From contig CANJJD010000003.1 in the NCBI GenBank assembly GCA_947474645.1, forward strand, positions 62,001 through 126,000: DNA of 64,000 bases, written 5' to 3'. The notes beneath the pieces are model-generated. The model was not told the origin of the DNA. It saw nothing but the letters and a program-made list of their open reading frames with translations, and searched no databases. Positions 9,767 through 19,911 of the stretch are shown piece by piece. The first letter of the stretch is position 1; each line of letters starts with the position of its first letter. This DNA is from Alphaproteobacteria bacterium. GTDB lineage: Bacteria; Pseudomonadota; Alphaproteobacteria; Micropepsales; Micropepsaceae. Both the position numbers and the translations under genes were made by a program.

Positions 9767-10705
9767 TCAGGAAAGCGCCCAGGCCAGGATCGCCTTCTGG
9801 GCGTGGAGGCGGTTTTCCGCCTCGTCGAACACCACCGATTGCGGCCCGTCAATCACCGCATCGGTGACCTCGTCGCCGCGATGGGCCGGCAGGCAATGCA
9901 TGAAGATGGCGTCCTTCTTGGCGCGCGCCATCAGCCCGGCATTGACCTGGAACGGCTTGAGCAGGTTCTGGCGCTTGGTGGCATTGTCGTCGCCCATCGA
10001 CACCCAGGTGTCGGTGACCACGCAATCGGCGCCTTCGGCGGCCGCCTCGGCGTCGGTGGTGAAATGCACCAGGCCGCTGGAGGCGGACCAATCACGGGTT
10101 TCCTGGTCCACCGTCAGCTCGCGCGGCGATGCCACGTTCAGGGTGAAGCCGAACTTCACCGCCGCATGGACCCACGACGTCAGCACATTGTTGCCGTCGC
10201 CGCTCCAGCAAACCTTGGCGCCGGCGATGGAACCCTTGTGCTCCTCGTATGTCAAAATATCCGCCATGATCTGGCAGGGATGCGACCACTTGGTCAGGCC
10301 GTTGATGACGGGAACGGTGGCATGCGCCGCCAGATCCTCCACCATCTCATGATCCAGCAGGCGGATCATCACCGCATCCACATAGCGCGAGATCACCCTT
10401 GCGGTGTCGGCAATGGTTTCCTCGCGCGCCAACTGCATCTCGTTGCCGGTCAGCATCAGGGCGTTGCCGCCCAACTGCCGCGCCGCCATGTCGAAGGAAA
10501 TGCGGGTGCGGGTGGACTGCTTGTCGAAGATCATCGCCAGCACCTTGCCGTTCAGCGGCTGGTCCTTGTCGGGCATGCCCTTGGGGGCAAGCCCGCGCGC
10601 CAGCTTGCGCACCTTGGCGTCGGCGATGATGGCCTTCAGGGTGGCGCTGTCATGGTCGGACAGGTCCAGGAAATGCTTGGGCTTTGCTTTCAGGGGCGCG
10701 TTCAT
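9767..10705 (-). CDS. argF: Ornithine carbamoyltransferase
   Basis: This 312-residue enzyme condenses ornithine with carbamoyl phosphate to give citrulline. The carbamoyl-phosphate loop STRTR lies at residues 64-68, HPCQ at 142-145, and the ornithine-binding [11 protein letters not shown] near residue 275. It overlaps argD by four bases (10702-10705), so argD-argF are probably translationally coupled. It is followed 46 bases later by hslO. Confidence 0.94.
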   Translation of the reverse strand: MNAPLKAKPKHFLDLSDHDSATLKAIIADAKVRKLARGLAPKGMPDKDQPLNGKVLAMIFDKQSTRTRISFDMAARQLGGNALMLTGNEMQLAREETIADTARVISRYVDAVMIRLLDHEMVEDLAAHATVPVINGLTKWSHPCQIMADILTYEEHKGSIAGAKVCWSGDGNNVLTSWVHAAVKFGFTLNVASPRELTVDQETRDWSASSGLVHFTTDAEAAAEGADCVVTDTWVSMGDDNATKRQNLLKPFQVNAGLMARAKKDAIFMHCLPAHRGDEVTDAVIDGPQSVVFDEAENRLHAQKAILAWALS

Positions 10706-11892
10706 TGGGCGGCTGCTTTCTGCGCTTCAACCTGCGAAGCGGTCTTGTTCAACAATTCCAGGCCCTCGCGGGCCTCGGCTTCGGAAAGAGTCAGGGGCGG
10801 GAGAAGTCGCACCACATTGTCGCCGGCCGGCAATACCACCAACCCGTTGGCGCGGGCCGCGGCGATGAAGGCAGGCGCGTCTGTCTTCATCTTCAGCCCG
10901 ATCATCAGTCCCTGGCCGCGCACAGACTCGAACACGCCCGGATGCGCCGCGGTCAGCGCGCCGAGCTGCTGGTGCAGGTAATTGGCGATCTTGTTGACGT
11001 GATCCAGGAAGCCCGGCTCCAGGATCATGTCGATGGCTTCATTGCCCACCGCCATGGCCAGCGGATTGCCGCCATAAGTCGTGCCATGGGTGCCCACGGT
11101 CATGCCCTTGGCGGCCTCGGCGGTGGCCAGTACGGCGCCGACGGGAAAACCGCCGCCCAGCGCCTTGGCCACGGTCATGATGTCTGGCGCGATGCGCAGG
11201 TCTTCATAGGCGAAGAACTTGCCGGTGCGGCCCAGGCCCGTCTGGATCTCGTCAAAGATCAGCAGCAACCCGTTATCGTCGCACAGCTTGCGCAAGTTCC
11301 GCAGGAAATCGGGGCCGGCAGGTTTGACGCCGCTTTCGCCCTGCAACGGCTCGATGATGATGGCGGCGGTCTGCGGGCCGATGACCTTCTTTACCGCCTC
11401 CAGGTCACCCAGCGCCACCTGGTCGAAACCGGGCATGCGCGGGCCGAAGCCTTCGAGGTATTTTTCGTTGCCGCCGGCATTGATGGCGGCATAGGTGCGG
11501 CCGTGAAAGGCGCCCTCAAAGCTGACGATGTGGAAGCGTTCGGGATTGCCGTTCGCGAAATGGTGGCGCCGCGCCATCTTGATGGCGAGCTCGATCGCCT
11601 CGGTGCCCGAATTGGTGAAGAACACCGTGTCGGCAAAGGTGTTGTCCACCAGCTTGCGGGACAGGCTTTCCTGGCCCGGCACCCGGTAGAGGTTGGAGGT
11701 GTGCCACAGCGTCTGGGCCTGCTTGGTCAGGGCCCCCACCAGCCGCGCATTGGCATGGCCGAAGGCGTTGACGGCGATGCCCGCCCCGAAGTCCAGGTAT
11801 CGCTTGCCATCCTCGGCGAAAAGGTAGGAACCCTCGCCACGGACGAAGGCGACATCCGTCCGGTTATAGGTGGGAAGCAAAGCCGGGAACAC
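10702..11892 (-). CDS. argD: Acetylornithine aminotransferase
   Basis: This class-III PLP aminotransferase of 396 residues transfers an amino group to N-acetylglutamate semialdehyde in arginine synthesis. The PLP lysine is in [15 protein letters not shown], the [11 protein letters not shown] aspartate motif precedes it, and the N-terminus reads [15 protein letters not shown]. The GTG at 11892, eight bases after AGAAGGA, was chosen over an upstream ATG at 11964 because conserved sequence begins at PALLPTYNR. It heads the argD-argF-hslO operon. The divergent 293-base gap to gcrA holds the promoter region. Confidence 0.9.
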   Translation of the reverse strand: MFPALLPTYNRTDVAFVRGEGSYLFAEDGKRYLDFGAGIAVNAFGHANARLVGALTKQAQTLWHTSNLYRVPGQESLSRKLVDNTFADTVFFTNSGTEAIELAIKMARRHHFANGNPERFHIVSFEGAFHGRTYAAINAGGNEKYLEGFGPRMPGFDQVALGDLEAVKKVIGPQTAAIIIEPLQGESGVKPAGPDFLRNLRKLCDDNGLLLIFDEIQTGLGRTGKFFAYEDLRIAPDIMTVAKALGGGFPVGAVLATAEAAKGMTVGTHGTTYGGNPLAMAVGNEAIDMILEPGFLDHVNKIANYLHQQLGALTAAHPGVFESVRGQGLMIGLKMKTDAPAFIAAARANGLVVLPAGDNVVRLLPPLTLSEAEAREGLELLNKTASQVEAQKAAAQ

Positions 11893-12068
11893 GATGGGAA
11901 TCCTTCTTAGTGGGCGGTCCGGCTCTCGCCTAACGCCTCGGTACGGGTTGAAATAAAAATACAAATCAAGGCTGGGAAGCCCCGTTTATCGGACTTCCAT
12001 GACGCTCCTACAACCCCGCGGCGGCCCGGCATGGGCGGTATGCGGCCCTGTAGGACCCACCGGATTCA

Positions 12069-12097
12069 TGTGGACAAGGACTGGCGGGTTATCCGCA
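12069..12097. promoter_or_regulatory. Pair of DnaA-box-like 9-mers upstream of gcrA
   Basis: TGTGGACAA at 12069-12077 (reverse complement TTGTCCACA) and TTATCCGCA at 12089-12097 each differ from the consensus TTATCCACA at one position. They lie about 90-115 bases before the gcrA start. A GATTC (a GANTC methylation site) sits just before them at 12063-12067. In Caulobacter, DnaA activates gcrA transcription, so the location makes sense, but each site is imperfect. Confidence 0.4.
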
Positions 12098-12185
12098 AGA
12101 CTTGTGCGCCGCAAGGCCAAGGCTACTGTATCTAGTGACCGGGGGGCTCCAGAACGCCTGCCTTGGCCAACCAGGAGCAAGCGCC

Positions 12186-12656
12186 ATGACACAGGCAAAT
12201 TGGTCGGAAGACCGGGTCGAGCAGCTCAAGACATTGTGGACCGAGGGCCTGTCGGCCAGCCAGATCGCCCGCGCCCTGGGCGGGGTCACCCGCAACGCCG
12301 TGATCGGCAAGGTCCATCGCCTGGGCCTGGCCGGCCGCGCCAGCCCGTCCCGCTCGGAACGCCCCCGCCTGCCCATGGCGCCCAAGGTGCCATCCGTCCG
12401 CAGCCACACCCCGCCCGCCCCGGTGGTGGAGGAAGATCCCCTGCAACTGGAAGACGGCAGCCACGCCACGGTGCTGACCATCAGCGACCGCATGTGCCGC
12501 TGGCCGATCGGCGATCCCGCCGCGTCCGAATTCCACTTTTGCGGCCACAACCCCAAGGCCGGCTCGCCCTATTGCGAAGCCCATGCCCGCAAGGCCTATC
12601 AGCCGCAACAGGCCCGCCGCGACGTCAAGGACAACAAGGGCAGAATGACGGGGTGA
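12186..12656 (+). CDS. gcrA: Cell cycle regulator GcrA
   Basis: GcrA works with RNA polymerase sigma-70 at promoters carrying methylated GANTC sites and drives S-phase genes in alphaproteobacteria. The 156-residue protein has the diagnostic N-terminal helix-turn-helix (residues about 4-45: WSEDRVEQLKTLWTEGLSAS, then GGVTRNAVIGKVHRLGL). After a proline-rich linker comes the C-terminal segment with MCRWPIGDP, FHFCGHN and SPYCEAH. The ATG at 12186 starts right at the conserved N-terminus. The CcrM methylase partner is not in this window. Confidence 0.95.
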   Translation: MTQANWSEDRVEQLKTLWTEGLSASQIARALGGVTRNAVIGKVHRLGLAGRASPSRSERPRLPMAPKVPSVRSHTPPAPVVEEDPLQLEDGSHATVLTISDRMCRWPIGDPAASEFHFCGHNPKAGSPYCEAHARKAYQPQQARRDVKDNKGRMTG

Positions 12657-12677
12657 GGCGCGACCGGCGTAGCCGGG

Positions 12678-12702
12678 CAAATCGATCCAGTGGATCGATT
12701 TG
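12678..12702. repeat. Perfect 11-bp inverted repeat downstream of gcrA
   Basis: CAAATCGATCC (12678-12688) and GGATCGATTTG (12692-12702) form a perfect 11-bp stem around the loop AGT, 22 bases after the gcrA stop. A smaller hairpin, CCGGC-GTA-GCCGG, lies just before it. There is no U-run, so it is not a standard intrinsic terminator. A dispersed palindromic repeat or RNA 3'-end stabiliser is possible. Confidence 0.6.
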
Positions 12703-12799
12703 AGCACCGAACGCCGCGAGCTTGGGCGAGCGGCCGGGCCAGCGGTTCCGCTAGGCTGGGACTAGCGTCTGTCGCCTGTGTAATGGCAAAGTCGCATCC

Positions 12800-13272
12800 A
12801 TGAATGTCTATGAGTTTTCCGCCCCCCTGCTGAACGGCGAGAGAGTGTCGCTGGACAAGTGGCGCGGTCGCGTCCTGTTGATCGTCAACACCGCCAGCGC
12901 CTGCGGGCTGACGCCGCAATATGCCGGACTGCAGAAGCTGCATGAAAAGCTGGAGCGCGACGGCCTGACGGTGCTGGGCTTTCCCTGCAACCAGTTCATG
13001 TCCCAGGAGATCGGCAGCGAGAGCGAGATCACCCGCTTCTGCCGCGAGAATTTCGGTGTCACCTTCCCCATGTTCTCGAAGGTGAACGTCAATGGCGGCA
13101 AGGCCCATCCCCTGTTCCGCCATCTCAAGACAAAGAAGCGCGGCTTTCTGGGCACGCCCATGATCAAGTGGAATTTCACCAAGTTCCTGGTGAACCGCGA
13201 AGGCCAGACCGTGGCGCGCTATGCGCCCAAGGTCGTGCCCGAGAGCCTGGAAGGGCACATCAGAAGGTTGCT

Positions 13273-13276
<4 letters not shown>
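12800..13276 (+). CDS. Glutathione peroxidase family protein
   Basis: This thiol peroxidase of 158 residues reduces hydroperoxides, probably with thioredoxin since it uses cysteine rather than selenocysteine. The peroxidatic Cys35 is in NTASACGLTPQY, the second cysteine in FPCNQF, and the tetrad Trp/Asn in WNFTKF near residue 125. No signal peptide is present, so it is cytosolic. It stands alone, convergent with phoB, whose stop overlaps it by four bases. Confidence 0.9.
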
Positions 13277-13979
<703 letters not shown>

Positions 13980-13983
<4 letters not shown>

Positions 13984-14696
13984 GCGTGGGTCTCGTAGGG
14001 GACAGAGGTTTCGCTGGTGGTGTCCGCCTTGGGGCGGTTGTTGGCCAGGTGGCCGGCGCGCACCATGTGGTACACGACCTCGGCAATGTTGGTGCAATGG
14101 TCGCCGCAGCGTTCGATATTCTTGGCGACGAACAACAGATGCGTGCCCATCCCGATGGTGCGCGGATCTTCCATCATGTAGGTCAAGAGTTCGCGGAACA
14201 GGCTGTTGTAGATCTCGTCAATCTCGCCATCGCGGTTCCACACCGCTTCGGCTTCCTCGGCGTCGCGGTTGGAGAAGGCGTCCAGCACCTGCTTGAGCTG
14301 GTTCTGCGCCGCCTTGCCCATGCGGGCGAGGGACTGGGTCAGGCGGATGGGCGGTTCGCGGTTCAGCACCATGGCGCGCTTGGCGATATTCTTGGCCAGG
14401 TCGCCGATGCGTTCCAGCTCCGCCGCCGTCTTGATCGCGGCCAGCGTCTCGCGCAGGTCCACCGCCATGGGCTGGCGCAGGGCCAGGAGCTTCAAGGCGC
14501 GTTCCTCGATCTCGATCTGGATTTCGTCGATGCGGGCATCGCCGCCCACGGCGCGTTCCGCCGCGGTCGAATCGCGCCGGGCAATGGCTTCGATGGCCGA
14601 GGCGAGCTGGGCTTCCGCCAGGCCACCCATCTGGGCGACCAGCGCGGACAGGGCCTCCAACTGTTCTCCGAAGGACTTGACGGTATGCTCGGTCAT
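13980..14696 (-). CDS. phoU: Phosphate signalling complex protein PhoU
   Basis: PhoU is a cytosolic negative modulator linking the PstSCAB transporter to PhoR. This 238-residue all-helical protein shows the two repeated three-helix bundles with their metal-binding motifs (ELERIGDLAKNIAKRA near residue 90 and NIERCGDHCTNIAEVV near residue 195). It is coupled to phoB by a four-base overlap. A candidate Pho box lies 55-83 bases upstream, at the 3' end of phoR. The pst genes that often separate phoR and phoU are absent here. Confidence 0.93.
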
Positions 14697-14750
14697 CGCG
14701 CGGTTTCCATCTGGTGTGACGTCCGCTTAAGCGGTTCACGCCACTCCTAT

Positions 14751-14779
14751 GCGACACTTTTATAACATTTCCGTGACGG
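14751..14779 (-). promoter_or_regulatory. Candidate Pho box upstream of phoU-phoB
   Basis: Read on the minus strand, three 7-mers recur exactly every 11 bases: CCGTCAC (14779-14773), ATGTTAT (14768-14762) and GTGTCGC (14757-14751). The spacers are GGAA and AAAA. This matches the architecture of PhoB-binding direct repeats (consensus CTGTCAT/C). The first repeat fits at six of seven positions and the others at about five. It overlaps the last codons of phoR and would give phoU-phoB its own autoregulated promoter. Confidence 0.42.
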
Positions 14780-16034
14780 CCTCGGCAGATGGCGCTTTTG
14801 CTGGGGTTTCTATGGGCGCGGCCGGCAAAATGACTGTGAATGTGCTGCCCTCGCCCAGCTTGCTCTCGATGCTGAGCCGGCCCTGGTGGCGGTTAACGAT
14901 GTGCTTGACGATGGCCAGCCCCAGCCCCGTGCCGCCCCGCTCGCGGGAGCGTTTGACGTCCACCCGGTAGAATCGCTCGGTCAGGCGGGGAATGACGCTG
15001 GGAGCGATGCCTTCGCCTTCGTCGCGCACCGCTGCAAGCACCTGGCCGTCCGCCTGGCCGATCTGGACCTGCACCTTGCCATTCTCGCGGCCATACTTGA
15101 TGGCGTTGTGGATCAGGTTCTGGAACAGTTGCACCAACTCGTCCTGGTCGCCCATCACATCGCAAACACCGGCCTCGGCCTCCACCGTCACGGTAATGCC
15201 GTCCTGGGCGGCCAGAGGCTTGAGCGCGGCCGCCGCCTGGCGCACCACGCTTTCCACGCCCACACGCCCTTCCGGCTTCACATGCTCGTTCATCTCGATG
15301 CGGGTCAGCGACAACAGGTCGTTGATCAGGCGGCGCATGCGCGCGGTTTCCGTCGCCATGATTTCCAGGAACTGCTCGCGCGCCACGGCATCGTCCTTGG
15401 CATGGCCGCGCAAGGTCTCGATGAAGCCGGTCACCGCCGCCAGCGGGGTGCGCAGCTCATGGCTGGCATTGGCGACAAAGTCGGCGCGCATCTGCTCGCT
15501 GCGCCGCACGGTGGTGAGGTCATGCAGCAGCAGCACCGTCACCGGCGGCGCCACGCTGATGCGCGCGGCATAGGCCTGGAAGTGCCGCTCCACCGGCACC
15601 GGCAACGTGAAAGGCACGTCGGAGGATTCGCCGCGCCCGGCGCCGGCGATCGCCGCCAGCACCTCGGGATTGCGCAGCACCGAAGAAGCGCGCTTGCGGT
15701 CCAGCCCCGGTCCCAGCACCTCGCGCATGGAATGATTGACGAACAGCACCCGCTCATCGTCGTCCAGCAGCATCACCGGCATGGGCAACCGCTCGAGCAA
15801 CAACCGGGTCAGCGGCGGCAACAGCGCCAGCGGTTCATCGGGGTCCTGTTCGGCGGGCCGCAGAATCGGTTCCTGGAAACCTACAAACTGGACGATCAGC
15901 AGAACCGCCAGGGCCAGGGCCACCAGCCCCCAGAACAGGCCGGGGCCGCCGAACACCACCACAGCGCCACCCGCGGTCATGCCGATCACCAGGGGCCAGG
16001 CGTGGCTGCGAAGGCGTGCGAGCAATTTCACCAT
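14760..16034 (-). CDS. phoR: Phosphate regulon sensor histidine kinase PhoR
   Basis: PhoR is the membrane kinase that phosphorylates PhoB under phosphate limitation. The 424-residue protein has two N-terminal membrane helices (about residues 12-30 and 33-52), a PAS-like region (about 80-170), and the HisKA box ANASHELRTPLAAV with His192. The ATPase domain follows, with N-box NLIHNAIKYG, G1 RDEGEGI and G2 GTGLGLAIVKHI. It lies 63 bases upstream of phoU in the same direction. Confidence 0.92.
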   Translation of the reverse strand: MVKLLARLRSHAWPLVIGMTAGGAVVVFGGPGLFWGLVALALAVLLIVQFVGFQEPILRPAEQDPDEPLALLPPLTRLLLERLPMPVMLLDDDERVLFVNHSMREVLGPGLDRKRASSVLRNPEVLAAIAGAGRGESSDVPFTLPVPVERHFQAYAARISVAPPVTVLLLHDLTTVRRSEQMRADFVANASHELRTPLAAVTGFIETLRGHAKDDAVAREQFLEIMATETARMRRLINDLLSLTRIEMNEHVKPEGRVGVESVVRQAAAALKPLAAQDGITVTVEAEAGVCDVMGDQDELVQLFQNLIHNAIKYGRENGKVQVQIGQADGQVLAAVRDEGEGIAPSVIPRLTERFYRVDVKRSRERGGTGLGLAIVKHIVNRHQGRLSIESKLGEGSTFTVILPAAPIETPAKAPSAEAVTEML

Positions 16035-16075
16035 CGGGGCATCATAGCCCCGATTGCGACGATCAGGTAACGCGA

Positions 16076-16139
16076 GGCCGGCGGCCCGCCGGCCGTCCGT
16101 ACACGCAGCGACCGGGGTGTCTCCAGGGTGCCACCCTGG
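16076..16139. repeat. Two perfect hairpins between phoR and the single-domain regulator
   Basis: GGCCGGCG-GCC-CGCCGGCC (16076-16094) and CCAGGGT-GCC-ACCCTGG (16123-16139) are both perfect stems with three-base GCC loops. They lie in the 188-base gap between two divergently oriented regulators. Neither is followed by a T-run. They may be protein-binding dyads or part of a 5' leader; no function can be assigned. Confidence 0.5.
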
Positions 16140-16222
16140 CCCACAAAAGCCTGTCCCCGTGCCTGCCGGGCTGGAGTTGACGGCGCAAACCCGGTGAACG
16201 TGTGTTTCGGGAAGAGGACAGC

Positions 16223-16588
16223 ATGAGCCAGGTGATCCTTGCAGAAGACGAAGCGCAGTTGCGCGGGCTGATCGCGTCCCTGCTGACAGCCAAGGGCGTG
16301 ACCGTCGCCCAGGCCGCTGACGGGGTCGAGGCGCTGGAACTGGTGAAGAAGGATCCCGGCGCGGCCCTGCTTCTGTCCGACATCGTGATGCCCAACATGG
16401 ACGGCTATGAACTGGTGGAGGCGTCGCTGACCTTGCGCCCCGAACTCAAGGTGCTGCTGATGACCGCCTATGCCGCCGACCGGCCGCCGCCTTCTGCGCT
16501 CAGGGCGCGGGAAATCCGCACCCTGGTCAAGCCATTCGATCCCGACCGGATGTGCGACCTGGTGGTGGACATGCTGTCGCGTCCTTAA
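16223..16588 (+). CDS. Single-domain response regulator, CpdR-like
   Basis: This 121-residue receiver-only protein has the acidic pair Glu8/Asp9, phosphoacceptor Asp53 in LLSDIVMPNMDG, switch Thr81 and Lys103 in VKPF. CpdR, the closest type by pattern, controls ClpXP-dependent proteolysis of CtrA and PdeA in Caulobacter after dephosphorylation through the CckA-ChpT route. That specific identity is inferred from the receiver-only form and the ILAEDE / LLSDIVMPNMDG / VKPF motifs. The ATG at 16223 follows GAAGAGGACAGC. Confidence 0.72.
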   Translation: MSQVILAEDEAQLRGLIASLLTAKGVTVAQAADGVEALELVKKDPGAALLLSDIVMPNMDGYELVEASLTLRPELKVLLMTAYAADRPPPSALRAREIRTLVKPFDPDRMCDLVVDMLSRP

Positions 16589-16995
16589 TCTATCTGGCTG
16601 CGGCCGCGCTTGATCTCGGCGCGGTGCTTCTTGCCCTCCAGGCGTTTTTTCTTGCTCGACTTCGGCACCTTGGTCGCCCGCCGCGGCTTTGGCGGCGTGG
16701 CGGCTTTGCGAATGATCTCCACCAGCCGGACACGCGCATCGGCGCGGTTGCGCTCCTGTTCGCGAAAACGCTGGGCAGTGATCACCAGCACGCCGTCGCG
16801 CGTCAGCTTGCCGCCGCGCAGCAGGGCTTCACGCGCCGCATCGGTGAGATTTAGGGAATTGCGCACATCGAAGCGAAGCTGCACCGCGCTCGACACCTTG
16901 TTGACGTTCTGGCCGCCCGGCCCCGAACTGCGGATGAAGCTTTCCTCAAGTTCGCTGTCAGGAATGACGATGCGGTGGGTGACGAAAAGACTCAT
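16585..16995 (-). CDS. arfB: Peptidyl-tRNA hydrolase ArfB (ribosome rescue factor)
   Basis: ArfB enters stalled ribosomes that lack a stop codon and hydrolyses the peptidyl-tRNA. This 136-residue protein has the GGQ loop in RSSGPGGQNVNK near residue 30 and the lysine/arginine-rich C-terminal tail (for example KKRLEGKKH) that binds the empty mRNA channel. It lacks the codon-recognition domains of RF1 and RF2, as expected. The ATG at 16995 overlaps the upstream acyl-CoA ligase stop by four bases. Confidence 0.88.
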   Translation of the reverse strand: MSLFVTHRIVIPDSELEESFIRSSGPGGQNVNKVSSAVQLRFDVRNSLNLTDAAREALLRGGKLTRDGVLVITAQRFREQERNRADARVRLVEIIRKAATPPKPRRATKVPKSSKKKRLEGKKHRAEIKRGRSQID

Positions 16996-18686
16996 GCGCC
17001 GAACAACCGTCGCAGGACGTGCCGGAGAAGCTTGCCGCCTTCGTTGCGCGGCAGCATCTCCCCGCTGATCCGGACCTGCGCCGGCACCTTGAAGGCGGCC
17101 AGGCGCGCGGCGGCGAATTCCCTGAGCTCGCCTTCGCTGACCGCGGCGCCCGGGCGCGTCTGCACCAAGGCTGCCGGTACTTCGCCCAATATGGGATGGG
17201 GCAACCCGATCAGCGCCGCATCGGCCACCGCCGGATGCTGGACCAGGACATTCTCCACTTCGATGCAATAGATGTTCTCGCCGCCGCGAATCAGCATGTC
17301 CTCGCCGCGATCCAGGATGGTGCAGAAGCCTTCTTCATCCAGCACCGCCAGGTCGCCCGTCTTCAGCCAGCCATCGTGGAAAATAGCGGCTGTGGCGTCC
17401 GGGCGATTCCAATAGCCCTTCACGATATTGGGACCAAAGGCCCAAAGCTCGCCCGCCATGCCGGGCGGCTGCTCCACACCGTCCTTCATCACCTTGAGCC
17501 GGCTGACCGGCAGCGCAGGCCCGCAGCTTCCCGGCCGGTTCAGATAGTCTTCCGCCGAATGGGTGGTGCAGGTGGCCGAGGTTTCGGTCATGCCCCAGCC
17601 CTGCCCCGGCATGGCGCCCAATGTTTCGCGGATGCGCTCCGCCAGGGAAAGCGGCGGCGGCGCCCCGCCGAAGGTGATCAACTCCAACGAGGAAAGATCG
17701 CGGCCCTGAGCCTGTTCCAGAAGTGCCAGCGGCACGGCAGGCACCCCGCCTGTCACCGTCACGCGCTCCTGTTCGATCAGGTCCAAAGCCTCGGCGGGTT
17801 CGAACTTGCGCATCAGCACCAGCTTGCCGCCCGCCGCCATGTTGGGCAGCAACACCGACAGGCTGCCGATGACATGGAAGAAGGGCACCGCCAACAAGGT
17901 GATGCGCTGCTTCGTCGCCGGTGTCGGTTCTTGCCCACGGCGCAAGGCGTTGCGCGCCTCGGAAAAAGCCGCCGCGAAAATGTTGGTGGTCAGCGAACGA
18001 TGGGTGCCCAGCGCGCCCTTGGGGGCGCCGGTGGTGCCGGAGGTATAAAAGATGGTGGCGTCGTCTTCTGGCTCCAGCGCGACGGCGGGCATCTGTCCTT
18101 GCGGCAAATCCTGCCAATGGCCGGGCGCGCCGATGACATCTTCCAGCACCGTCACGCCGGGCGGCGGATTGGCGGCGCGGGTGACAAAGATTTGCGCCGG
18201 CGGCAGGTCGGCCAGCCGGGCCAGCCGCTCGGCATCGGTGAAGACAAAGCGGGCGCCGGAATCCAGGATGGCATAGGCCAGCTCGGTGCCGGTCCACCAG
18301 GCATTCAGCGGCACGGCGATGGCGCCGGCCAGCAGCGCGCCCATGAATATCACCGGCCATTCCGGCAGGTTGCGCATGACCAGCACCACCCGGTCGCCCT
18401 TTTTCAGTCCGCGTTCAGCCAGCAGCGCCGCCACCGCCAATGCCGCGCGGGAAAAACCGTCATAGCTGACGCGCTCGTTCTGATAGACCAGGAATTCCCG
18501 CGCGCCATGGCCTCTCGCCCGTTCAAAGGCCTGCGCCGCCGTGGCGGGGACATGCTTCCAGACCTCCATTTCCACGCCGCGCACCGTTACGGGCACCGTC
18601 TCGAACGGCGCCCCCGGCGCGGTCAGGCGGGCATGCGCCTGTTGCAACGTCATTGCGGGCCAGTTTTTGGGCCTGTCATTCATCAT
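16992..18686 (-). CDS. AMP-dependent acyl-CoA synthetase/ligase
   Basis: This ANL-superfamily enzyme of about 564 residues adenylates a carboxylate and transfers it to CoA. The P-loop is IFYTSGTTGAPKGALGTHRS, the A5-type motif GWGMTETSATC, the hinge region WLKTGDLAVLDEEGF, and a catalytic-lysine-like segment NEGGKLLRHVL lies at the C-terminus. The N-terminus and length resemble medium- or long-chain fatty acid:CoA ligases, but the substrate is unknown. Two adjacent ATGs (18686, 18683) are possible. It is divergent from the serine hydrolase gene only 22 bases away. Confidence 0.85.
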   Translation of the reverse strand: MMNDRPKNWPAMTLQQAHARLTAPGAPFETVPVTVRGVEMEVWKHVPATAAQAFERARGHGAREFLVYQNERVSYDGFSRAALAVAALLAERGLKKGDRVVLVMRNLPEWPVIFMGALLAGAIAVPLNAWWTGTELAYAILDSGARFVFTDAERLARLADLPPAQIFVTRAANPPPGVTVLEDVIGAPGHWQDLPQGQMPAVALEPEDDATIFYTSGTTGAPKGALGTHRSLTTNIFAAAFSEARNALRRGQEPTPATKQRITLLAVPFFHVIGSLSVLLPNMAAGGKLVLMRKFEPAEALDLIEQERVTVTGGVPAVPLALLEQAQGRDLSSLELITFGGAPPPLSLAERIRETLGAMPGQGWGMTETSATCTTHSAEDYLNRPGSCGPALPVSRLKVMKDGVEQPPGMAGELWAFGPNIVKGYWNRPDATAAIFHDGWLKTGDLAVLDEEGFCTILDRGEDMLIRGGENIYCIEVENVLVQHPAVADAALIGLPHPILGEVPAALVQTRPGAAVSEGELREFAAARLAAFKVPAQVRISGEMLPRNEGGKLLRHVLRRLFGA

Positions 18687-18708
18687 GGGGCTTAGTATAA
18701 CCGCTGCC

Positions 18709-19911
18709 ATGACCACGGCATCGGGTTTTTCAGAGCAAAAGCTGGCGCGCATCCCGCAGATGCTGGAAGGCCAGATCGCGGCCGGCGCGCTGCCCGGCGC
18801 CCTCACCCTGATCTGGCGGCACGGGGCCATCGCGCATCTCAGCCTGGTGGGCGAGATCGACCGCGAACGCCATACACCCGCGCGCGAGGACGCGATCTTC
18901 CGGCTCTATTCCATGACCAAACCGGTCACCAGCGTGGCGCTTCTGATGCTGGTCGAACAGGGCCGCATCGGGCTGGACGACAAGGTGGCGCAGTATATTC
19001 CACAGTTCGCCGACTTGAAGCTCGCCGACGGAAGTGCACCAAGCCGCGCCATGACCGTGCTGGACCTGATGCGCCATACGTCCGGCCTGACCTATGGCTT
19101 TCACAACCGCACGCTGATCGATGCCGCCTACCGCGCCGCGCGCATCACCGAGATGGACACCGAAGGCGGCCTGCCGGCGATGATCGCCCAACTGGCAAGC
19201 CTGCCGCTGGAATATTCGCCGGGCGAACACTGGATCTATTCGGCGGCCACCGATGTGGTGGGCTATCTGGTCGAGATCGTCTCCGGCCAGGGTTATGCCG
19301 ATTTTGTGCGCCAACACATTCTTGGCCCGCTGCAAATGCGCGATACCGACTTCGTGGTGGCGCGGGAAAAGCAGGACCGCTTCGCCGCCTGCTATGTCCA
19401 GGGCAAGACCGGACTGGAGTTGTTCACCGCCTATCCCAACGAGAATTATTTTCTGCCACCCAAGCTGGAATCGGGCGGCGGCGGACTGGCGGGCACCGCC
19501 GCCGATTACCTGCGCTTCTGCCGCATGCTGCTGAACAAGGGCGAACTGGACGGGGTGCGGCTGCTGAAGCCTGAAACCATCGCCCTGATGACCCGCAACC
19601 AATTGCCGAGGGCCGCGGAAATCGCCGACCTGTCGCCATCGGCCGATGCCTTCAATGAAAGCGGTTATCGCGGCATCGGCTTCGGCCTGGGGGTGGCGGT
19701 GACATTGGACCCGGCGCGGGTTGGCATTCCCGGCAGGAGCGGCGAATATGCCTGGGGCGGCATGGCCTCCACTGCCTTCTTTGTCGATCCCGCCGAAGAC
19801 ATGATCGTGATATTCATGACCCAGGTGATCACCGATACGGCGCGCCGCGTGAAGCTGCGCCGCGACTTGCGCACCCTGATCTATGAGGCGATGACGGACC
19901 GCAATGCTTGA
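18709..19911 (+). CDS. Serine hydrolase of the beta-lactamase/esterase (class C-like) family
   Basis: This 400-residue protein has the SxxK nucleophile motif FRLYSMTKPVTS, the Tyr motif as YSAAT, and a late glycine-rich strand WGGMASTAFFVDP, all typical of penicillin-binding-protein-like esterases such as EstB. HTSGLTYGF is also characteristic. No signal peptide is visible, which points to a cytosolic esterase or peptidase rather than a periplasmic beta-lactamase. Its 3' end overlaps the Kdo hydroxylase gene by eight bases. Confidence 0.82.
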   Translation: MTTASGFSEQKLARIPQMLEGQIAAGALPGALTLIWRHGAIAHLSLVGEIDRERHTPAREDAIFRLYSMTKPVTSVALLMLVEQGRIGLDDKVAQYIPQFADLKLADGSAPSRAMTVLDLMRHTSGLTYGFHNRTLIDAAYRAARITEMDTEGGLPAMIAQLASLPLEYSPGEHWIYSAATDVVGYLVEIVSGQGYADFVRQHILGPLQMRDTDFVVAREKQDRFAACYVQGKTGLELFTAYPNENYFLPPKLESGGGGLAGTAADYLRFCRMLLNKGELDGVRLLKPETIALMTRNQLPRAAEIADLSPSADAFNESGYRGIGFGLGVAVTLDPARVGIPGRSGEYAWGGMASTAFFVDPAEDMIVIFMTQVITDTARRVKLRRDLRTLIYEAMTDRNA

